From Symbiodinium natans (lineage: Eukaryota; Sar; Dinophyceae; Suessiales; Symbiodiniaceae), in the NCBI GenBank assembly GCA_905221605.1, contig CAJNDS010001482.1, positions 1-17,199 on the forward strand: DNA of 17,199 nucleotides. The letters run 5' to 3'. Shown here one piece after another: positions 1-5,428 of this stretch (within the stretch, counting starts at the first letter, position 1; each line of letters opens with the position of its first letter). A program made the position numbers and the translations under genes. Under the pieces are notes generated by a model. That model was not told the DNA's origin, ran no database searches, and saw only the letters and a program-made list of their open reading frames with translations.

Positions 1-1
1 A

Positions 2-364
2 GGGAAGCTCTTCGGCCCCTATTCCTCGAACGAGGGTTTGCTGTTAACCCACGAATGGCCTGAAAGGTCCTCTTTGTGGAAGGAAACGGTATTTCTAGAA
101 GTCTCTAAAAGCATTGGTCTGACGCAAGGATGTCTAGTAGATAGGTGCTGCTTCGAGAAGAAAGAGAAGACTTGGAAGAGATGGTGGTTCGCTTCTAATA
201 GTGCTGCCTGCGTGTGGGAACTGTCTTCATACGTTTGTGCAGGAAACCACGAACACTCGAAGAGTGCGTCTCTGAAGGAGTCTGGGACCTACCCGGAAGA
301 GCTTGGAAAGGCTCTTGTCAGGATTGGAAAGAAGATCCTGAGGCAGGAGGAAAGAAAGGACTGA
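2..364 (+). CDS. 3' part of an unrecognised ORF with a Cys/His-rich segment, truncated by window edge
   Basis: The frame is open from the left edge to a TGA ending at 364, so this is the C-terminal 120 or so codons of a longer gene whose start is outside the window. The first start-like codon is only a TTG at 38. The protein shows an aromatic, basic stretch (KTWKRWWF), a VDRCCF segment, then CAGNHEH about 30 residues further on, and ends in a basic tail after a GTYPEEL segment. The order D-x-C, K-x-T, C-x-G-x-H-x-H, YP-x-x-L resembles a Cys/His domain I associate with dinoflagellate retroelement polyproteins, but that is from memory and unverified. Unit A begins 41 bases after the stop, so this may be the last ORF of another retroelement copy. 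Several alternative frames overlap and are probably shadows. A chance ORF cannot be excluded. Confidence 0.4.
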   Translation, partial: GKLFGPYSSNEGLLLTHEWPERSSLWKETVFLEVSKSIGLTQGCLVDRCCFEKKEKTWKRWWFASNSAACVWELSSYVCAGNHEHSKSASLKESGTYPEELGKALVRIGKKILRQEERKD

Positions 365-631
365 AGGGAACTACCCAAGGACCATCTGTGCATGAGGGGG
401 TGTGTAAAATTCACCTGGCTCAAGGTTTCGGCTCAACCCCGGTGGGGTGCTCAGGTAGAGAGCGTCTTTAGTGCCGTTGTGGCTGGCCCTGAGGCTTGTA
501 ACTAAGGGTAGGTTCCGTTTTGAGGCCCTGGCAAAACTGTGTTTGCTCGTAGGCCGGCTGACCGGCTAAGCTGTCATAGAGCGGCGGCCCGCCAACTGCT
601 GCCGTCGACGAAGGGCGTGAGTGCACAGTTT

Positions 632-682
632 TCGGCCTCGCTTCGCTAGAGGGAAGCTTTTCGTCCTCGCGTTGCTGAGGGA
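632..682 (+). repeat. Pair of bulged-T hairpin elements in unit A
   Basis: Two hairpins lie side by side. The first reads TTCGGCCTCGC, then GCTAGAGGGA, and the second TCGTCCTCGC, then GCTGAGGGA. The pair recurs in the other A copies near 7202, 9315 and 12892. In copies 2 and 3 the first one reads GCTGGAGGG instead of GCTAGAGGG, so the base next to the bulge varies. They belong to the family described at 5229-5390 and 6724-6868. Confidence 0.6.
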
Positions 683-749
683 ACCTTGTGGCCTACAGTC
701 CGCTCTGGGTCACAGTGAGAGTTGCAGCCTCGCATTGCTTGAGGGGTGA

Positions 750-796
750 CGCAAGCCTGTTGCTCACCAGAGATTCCTGCTGTCTCTGGGTGAGCA
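750..796 (+). repeat. Inverted repeat with 14-bp stem in unit A
   Basis: TTGCTCACC-AGAGA pairs with TCTCTG-G-GTGAGCAA across a short loop, with a single bulged G in the 3' arm. The sequence is unchanged in the other three A copies. As RNA it would be a stable stem. Its conservation may only reflect recent duplication of the whole unit. Confidence 0.6.
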
Positions 797-938
797 AAAC
801 CCACCGACCCTCATTTGGATTGAGGGCTGTGCTGAAGGTGAGTTTGGGTTCCTCGCTCACTTGTGTGGAAACCGAAGGTGAGACCGAAACACGGGGGGAA
901 ACGGCCAGGCACGCTGCAGACAGTGCAGGCCAACCTCG

Positions 939-963
939 CACTGCAAGAGGCATCCTTGCAGTG
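939..963 (+). repeat. Perfect 9-bp inverted repeat in unit A
   Basis: CACTGCAAG (939-947) is followed after a 7-base loop by CTTGCAGTG (955-963). The loop differs by one base between copies (AGGCATC here, CGGCATC in copies 2 and 3), while the arms are identical. Confidence 0.6.
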
Positions 964-992
964 GCGACAGGAGTGTCCCGAACAATTGCGGT

Positions 993-1041
993 GTGCTCGA
1001 GCCCAAGCTTGCAGGTTTTCGGGGATCTGCAAGCTGAGCAC
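993..1041 (+). repeat. 15-bp two-part inverted repeat in unit A
   Basis: GTGCTC (993-998) and AGCTTGCAG (1006-1014) on the 5' side pair with CTGCAAGCT (1027-1035) and GAGCAC (1036-1041) on the 3' side. A 7-base internal bulge sits on the 5' side and the loop is 12 bases. In copy 2 the 3' arm reads CGGCAAGCT, one mismatch. This is one of the strongest potential RNA stems in the unit. Confidence 0.65.
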
Positions 1042-1326
1042 AACAGGATTTTCTTCGCAGGTAGAATCAGGTAGAAAAGATTTGGCCCAACCCTGGTGGA
1101 TCTGCCTGGACATAAATAACCAGAGGCATCAGTGTCGTAATGCTCATTGACTGGTGCTACTGAGAAACCGTTGCCAAGGAACTTGCAGTAGGACTGTGGT
1201 GCGGCGCAGTGCAAGTTGAAGAGCAGCTGGTGGTGGCTGCTCCCCGGAAAACCAATAGTCCAAGAAGCCTCCTTCGGCCTCGCTCCGTGCTGAGGGTTTG
1301 TAAGGGTTGGTATTGGCCGGAAAGGA

Positions 1327-1369
1327 TTCAGATGGAGGTTACCCGATCTTCGCGCTTTTCCCATCTGAA
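1327..1369 (+). repeat. Perfect 9-bp inverted repeat in unit A
   Basis: TTCAGATGG (1327-1335) is matched by CCATCTGAA (1361-1369) with a 25-base loop that includes CTTCGCG. Copies in the other units keep both arms. Confidence 0.55.
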
Positions 1370-2048
1370 GGCAACCAATGGTAATCAGCCTGCTGGCCAT
1401 GGCAGGCCTGCTTTTGTTTACATCCACGTCTCCTGCAAGGGCTGGGGTCTGTCCGTGCACACAGACAAGGCGGAACCTTGCAGATGTTTAGGTCCTCGCG
1501 GCCAAACGGCCGCTGGAGTTTGTTGAAGATGTGCTTCTCACTATCTGTTAGTGGTTTGTATGGGCAACATTGCTGGGAAGGCGGCTCTGGCGTCTGAGGA
1601 TGGTAACATGTGCTGGCTGCTGAGACTGGCCACAACCGAAAGAGACCTGTGGTAGACAACTGATAAATGAGCCGAACTCCTACAGAAAGAACAGGCTGCT
1701 CACGTAAGCTGACATCCACGCCAGAGTATGTGTTCCTATCTTGAGATGTGGGCCAATTGGCCAGCCTTGTTACTTGAGATGTGGTGTTGATTCGCCGCAG
1801 CACTGGAAGGCCTACACACCACTCCGAATGAAAACTGTGGTCCTAAGACACTCGGTGCAGCTGCTTATACGTGGCACCGCGGGGGTCACAAAGAGATAGA
1901 GGGCTTGCCAGCAGGGGAACTCTGTCTAAAGAGAGCCCTGGCTCAGTGAGGAGCTGAGGGCCTGGCTGCGCTGATGCAGCGGAATGGTTGTTCGGCCTCA
2001 CCTCCGCTGAGGGAACAACAGTCAATGCTTCTCTGCAGTGTCGGTCCG

Positions 2049-2213
2049 GGTTAGTAAGAGCGAGAACGCCGGGACCTCGAGCTGCAGTTTTACCATGAAG
2101 CAACCGCGTGAGATGCATTATTGGTCAACTGGTGAGTAAGAGCGAGAAAGCCAGGGTGACGCTACTTTGGGGGAGGCTGCAAGGCACGGTTAGTAAGTGC
2201 GAGAAAGCCGGAG
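2049..2213 (+). repeat. Three direct copies of a GGTNAGTAAG-NGCGAGAA motif
   Basis: GGTTAGTAAGAGCGAGAACG starts at 2049, GGTGAGTAAGAGCGAGAAAG at 2131 and GGTTAGTAAGTGCGAGAAAG at 2188. Each is followed by CC(A/G)GG or CCGGA. The same triplet of motifs is in every full A copy (for example near 8606, 8698 and 8755), and unit B carries two more. The GGTNAGTAAG core looks like a eukaryotic 5' splice donor, but no matching exon structure is visible. Confidence 0.65.
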
Positions 2214-2462
2214 CTGCGGACGAACCTGGAGTAGCAGTTTTTCATACCTCACGTGTTTTACTTTGCGGCCTCGCATGCGCTGAGGAAATATGCCTCGAAC
2301 AGAACATCCAGTGCTGAGTGGGGATTGCCAAACTTACGGAGGCTGATGCCACAACAAGTGGCCTCAACAGCAAATGCATGCGGAAGGCAGTTCGGCTCGC
2401 GAGTGCTGAGGTTTGAGCTGAGATATGGCCTAAGCTGAGAAAAACAACACATCAAGCGAGGT

Positions 2463-2520
2463 AATTTTTTTAGTTCGTTCACCGTGACCACGGCCCCTTC
2501 GGTGGCCCGCCCGCAGCGGC
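2463..2520 (+). repeat. Damaged common 3' tail of unit A copy 1
   Basis: A T-rich stretch, TTCACCGTGACCACGG, CCCCTTCGG and CAGCGGC correspond to the tail seen intact at 9021-9087 and 14721-14787, with several substitutions and small losses. The RT-coding fragment begins at its end, so this is the left junction of the retroelement insertion or fusion. Confidence 0.65.
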
Positions 2521-2565
2521 ATCCTAAAATTCCCTGTCGATACCATCCAATTTCAGCAATTGATC

Positions 2566-5196
2566 ATGGCAGCAACGGCCCTGCAATATCCGCCGCTAAT
2601 CCTGAAGATGGCACTGGAAGTGTACATGGGTGCCAGATACTTGGTGGCGGATGGGGTGCTATCGGCAGGCATCAGAGCTACAAATGGCGTGCAAGCGGGT
2701 TGCCCAGCGGCGCCATCGTTAGCAAAGGTGGCACTGCACCCGGTGATAGACAAGATCCAAAGGCGACGAGATGTGGCAAACGTGGACTGTTGGTTGGATG
2801 ATGTCTCAATTGACATCCAGCATAAGTCCTTTAAACACGTGGCGGATAGTGCCATACGGGTCTACCGCAGCTTAAAGGACGGGATGGATGCTAATGGTTT
2901 CACGATTTCATCCAAGAAGACGGGGTTTGTGGCCAGCAGTACCCAGGCGAGCAAGCACCTGCGTGAACTCCTGCTGCCTCATGAGCCACAGGTGTACGAC
3001 GTGATGCGTGACCTGGGCGTCGATAGTACAGGGGGGCGAAAGCGTCGCTTGGTGACGTCGGCAACGCGGGCCAAGAAAGCCCATGCGAGACATAGCAAAC
3101 TGTCTAGGCTGGGGCCGCCGCCCAGCACTAAACTCCGCGTGGTCAAGGCAGCGATCACATCAGTTGCTTTGTGGGGGCACCCCTCTGTGGGGGTTTCACC
3201 CAAAAGAATGAAATGGCTCCGAACAGTGGTAGGAAAACACCTGGGTAAATACAAGCTTGGGAGTTTGGAAACCATCTTGGACATGGGAGCCAAGAAATGC
3301 CAGGATCCAAAGCGCACAATCCACAAGCAGCATTTCAAAGTGGTGGCCAAAGTTTTCCGTGCATGGATCGGTGGCGGAAAAGCCCACTTTGACTTGGCCT
3401 GGAAAACCACTTGGAAGAGGTTGAGTGCGGCCAAACACCACTGGCCACTGGTCACGGGGCCGATGGCTGCAACCATGGCGTACTTACTAGATCTGAAGGT
3501 AGATGCCAGTGACCCAGGCAAATGGAAGAGAGGTAGTGTCCTCAACGTTGATTGGACCCAGCCACGCATGGGTAGCCTCGCCTACAAATGGCTTGAGGGA
3601 TTCCTGGAGGAACAGAAGCGGGCTGCGATAGCGCGACAGGCAGGTGGCGCTGGAGCCCAAGAGGGGCTGGATTGGACGCCGCATCACAAGTTGACGAAGC
3701 TGGGAGGCCTCAGCCCAGGCCTTATGGAAGGTATAAAGTCAGTGTGGCACGCGGGCGTCATCACGGAGTCCAAGCCAGGATGGTGCAAGAAGTGCCAAAT
3801 GCCAGCAACTCTGGAGCATGTCCTCAAAGAATGTCCTTACTGGCGTGAACAAGGGTTCAAAGAACCCAAGCTCCAGGAATACTTGCGTCACAAATACCCA
3901 TGGGAGTGTCTGTGGACAAGGGCACTCCTGCCAAAGCCGGCGGTGTGGCGCCCGAAGCCACCGGAACACCTTTTAGGTCTACGTTACCAAGGATGCTTTG
4001 CAGCAGATGCAAAAGTGGAAGCGGAAGGCTTGATCTTCGCCACTGACGCAAGTGGAGGTCCAGGAGGAATAGACCCACGTGTACAAACATCAGCCCTCGC
4101 AGTGGTGGCTCTGTCCTGGACAAAAGGTGTCCTGGTGGAAGCCGGACGGATTACAGAGCTGGTCTACCCGTGGCAGCCGGTGGTGGACATGGAGCGCCGT
4201 GCACTTTTCCGACTAATGGAGCACACGGAGGATCTGATTGATGTCACTATGGATTGCAAGCCGGCAGTCCAAGTGCTACAAAAAACACAACCGCCGGAGG
4301 ATGACTTGGAATGGAGCAAAGTGTGGAATGACAGGAAACGTATCAAGGCAACCTGGGTCCCGTCCCACAAAACTGAAGAGGAATTCCTGGCGAAGATGGG
4401 GCCGGGCACGTTGTGGCGACGTGCAGCGAATGACATGGCAGACAAAGTATGTGGTGCAGTAGCGGCGGCTGCTTACAGCCCAGCGCACAAGAGGCGTGTC
4501 AAAGAGTTGGACAATGTGGTGCGCACACTTTCCCTAGCGTACGGCGCACGCGCAGCCCACATATTGAGGACGCGCAAAGAAGAAGACTTCCCCTTCATCC
4601 TGGACCATACCCATTACAAAGAGAAGATGGAGGCCTCGCAGAAAGCTGAGGGATGCAAAAAAGAGCAGGGCAACGCCAAACTCAACAAACGCCAGCGGCT
4701 TTGGCAGTTGCTGAAAAACCCGGAGCGCGGGCATCAATGGGAGAAGGGCAGCGAACACCCCCGGAATTTAACACTGAAATGTCAACTGTGCGGGTTGTAT
4801 GTACAACAAACCCTCACGAACTTGGAGGTGGTCTTGGAGCAGTACTGCGTCAACCAGCCGGAGGCGCGAGTGCGTGAAGAGTGGGGTATCCACCCCTCCC
4901 ATAATATGGTGAATTTGGGAATCCGTTGGGTTTGCACAAAGTGTGACCGAACACATGCACCGGTCAGCCAGAAGTGCAATAAAAGCCTGGCGGGGGAGTG
5001 CAAATCGCGGACTTCCCAGGGCAAGCTGGCTACCCAAGCGCAAACCCTTGTCAATGGTGGAAGTATGAGCAACGTCCAGTTTCAACAGCCTCGCGTTCAG
5101 TTTGGTGGGAAACACGCCAAAGCTAAGCCCCAAGCCAGCGCACAGCAGAAGATGTCATTGTTTGTTAGGCCTCGCCAAGCTGAGGGGACGCAGTAA
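2566..5196 (+). CDS. LINE-type reverse transcriptase (3' half) - zinc finger - RNase H protein, 5'-truncated
   Basis: This is an RNA-dependent DNA polymerase of a non-LTR-type retroelement with its own RNase H. The frame is open from 2488, with a TTG at 2560 and the first ATG at 2566; neither is a convincing natural start. Numbering from 2560, the protein shows RT motif B (AGCPAAPSL, 46-54), motif C as WLDD (78-81, in place of Y/FxDD) and motif D (NGF...KK, 112-120). The fingers and motif A with its catalytic Asp are absent, so the copy cannot be a complete RT. A Cys-x2-Cys-x7-His-x4-Cys finger lies at 409-425. RNase H follows with D496 (ATDAS), E545, D565, H603 and D625 (NDMAD), a full catalytic set. 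The C-terminus has CxxC pairs at 741-744 and 792-795 and more Cys at 806 and 814. The absence of stops or frameshifts over more than 870 codons suggests a recent insertion. Two hairpin elements lie in frame at 4631-4654 and 5167-5186. Confidence 0.85.
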   Translation: MAATALQYPPLILKMALEVYMGARYLVADGVLSAGIRATNGVQAGCPAAPSLAKVALHPVIDKIQRRRDVANVDCWLDDVSIDIQHKSFKHVADSAIRVYRSLKDGMDANGFTISSKKTGFVASSTQASKHLRELLLPHEPQVYDVMRDLGVDSTGGRKRRLVTSATRAKKAHARHSKLSRLGPPPSTKLRVVKAAITSVALWGHPSVGVSPKRMKWLRTVVGKHLGKYKLGSLETILDMGAKKCQDPKRTIHKQHFKVVAKVFRAWIGGGKAHFDLAWKTTWKRLSAAKHHWPLVTGPMAATMAYLLDLKVDASDPGKWKRGSVLNVDWTQPRMGSLAYKWLEGFLEEQKRAAIARQAGGAGAQEGLDWTPHHKLTKLGGLSPGLMEGIKSVWHAGVITESKPGWCKKCQMPATLEHVLKECPYWREQGFKEPKLQEYLRHKYPWECLWTRALLPKPAVWRPKPPEHLLGLRYQGCFAADAKVEAEGLIFATDASGGPGGIDPRVQTSALAVVALSWTKGVLVEAGRITELVYPWQPVVDMERRALFRLMEHTEDLIDVTMDCKPAVQVLQKTQPPEDDLEWSKVWNDRKRIKATWVPSHKTEEEFLAKMGPGTLWRRAANDMADKVCGAVAAAAYSPAHKRRVKELDNVVRTLSLAYGARAAHILRTRKEEDFPFILDHTHYKEKMEASQKAEGCKKEQGNAKLNKRQRLWQLLKNPERGHQWEKGSEHPRNLTLKCQLCGLYVQQTLTNLEVVLEQYCVNQPEARVREEWGIHPSHNMVNLGIRWVCTKCDRTHAPVSQKCNKSLAGECKSRTSQGKLATQAQTLVNGGSMSNVQFQQPRVQFGGKHAKAKPQASAQQKMSLFVRPRQAEGTQ
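4631..4654 (+). repeat. Bulged-T hairpin element inside the RT/RNase H gene
   Basis: AGGCCTCGC, a short loop, then GCTGAGGGA, matching the intergenic elements. It is read in frame as Ala-Ser-Gln-Lys-Ala-Glu-Gly (residues 692-698), between the RNase H domain and the C-terminal Cys pairs, in a lysine- and glutamate-rich linker where an insertion should be tolerated. Confidence 0.65.
5167..5186 (+). repeat. Bulged-T hairpin element at the C-terminus of the RT/RNase H gene
   Basis: AGGCCTCGCC, a two-base loop, then GCTGAGGGG. It encodes Arg-Pro-Arg-Gln-Ala-Glu-Gly, four codons before the TAA stop. The 3' arm is read in the same phase (Ala-Glu-Gly) as in the other coding copies, although the 5' arm is in a different phase. 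Confidence 0.6.
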
Positions 5197-5228
5197 ATCC
5201 GCAGCCGTTTGGTGCAAGGAGACAGGGT

Positions 5229-5390
5229 TTCGGCCTCGTAGCTGAGGGTGAGGGCCTCGCAACGGGGAATTGCGATTGGTGTTTACGGCCTCGCTTTGCT
5301 GAGGGAGTGTAGCTCGGCCTCGCGGTGCCGCGTGCTTGCGACACCGCTGAGGGAAAGAGAGGAGGCCTCGGCCTCGCAGAGCTGAGGGTG
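5229..5390 (+). repeat. Cluster of four bulged-T hairpins between the two genes
   Basis: The 232-base gap between the RT/RNase H stop and the next gene holds hairpins at 5229-5249, 5285-5306, 5313-5354 and 5370-5390, each of the form GGCCTC-stem-loop-stem-T-GAGGG. The one at 5313-5354 has a much longer inner stem, GCGGTG pairing with CACCGC, with the same T bulge before GAGGG. I see no promoter or start signal that I could name. The frame of the downstream gene is open back to 5351, through the last hairpin. Confidence 0.7.
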
Positions 5391-5428
5391 GAACAAGGCG
5401 TCCTCATCCTCAAGGTGGGCCATTAGCA

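Larger units (their letters stand above)
405..2520 (+). repeat. Unit A copy 1 (about 2.1 kb non-coding repeat)
   Basis: This segment is nearly identical by eye to 6975-9087, 9088-11147 and 12666-14787. It starts at TAAAATTCACCTGGCTCAAG, follows a different left flank (the end of an ORF) from the other copies, and so defines the 5' boundary of the unit. It carries several strong inverted repeats: ACCCCGGTGGGGT near 438, 750-796, 939-963, 993-1041 and 1327-1369. It also has bulged-T hairpins at 632-653, 661-682, 727-747, 1273-1296, 1991-2014 and 2265-2286, and three copies of a GGTNAGTAAG-type motif near 2049, 2131 and 2188. I see no convincing gene. It ends in a damaged copy of the common 3' tail at 2463-2520, after which the RT fragment begins. 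This copy has more small indels against the others between about 1500 and 1850 and near 2360-2440, suggesting it is older. Confidence 0.85.

Noticed and set aside
632-682. Hairpins as bacterial Rho-independent terminators
   Set aside because: There is no T run after the stems, the context is a eukaryotic-type retroelement array, and the same hairpins occur inside genes.
688-1074. 128-codon + strand ORF in unit A, repeated in other copies
   Set aside because: It overlaps an equally open frame on the opposite strand, has no recognisable motif and lies over strong inverted repeats; copy 3 lacks the start. Best read as low stop density in a GC-rich repeat.
2979-3569. 196-codon minus-strand ORF
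   Set aside because: It lies entirely antisense to the RT gene, whose domains are clear; a shadow frame.
4631-4654. In-gene hairpins as tiny introns
   Set aside because: They are about 24 bases with no donor or acceptor consensus at their ends, and reading through them keeps the frame open.
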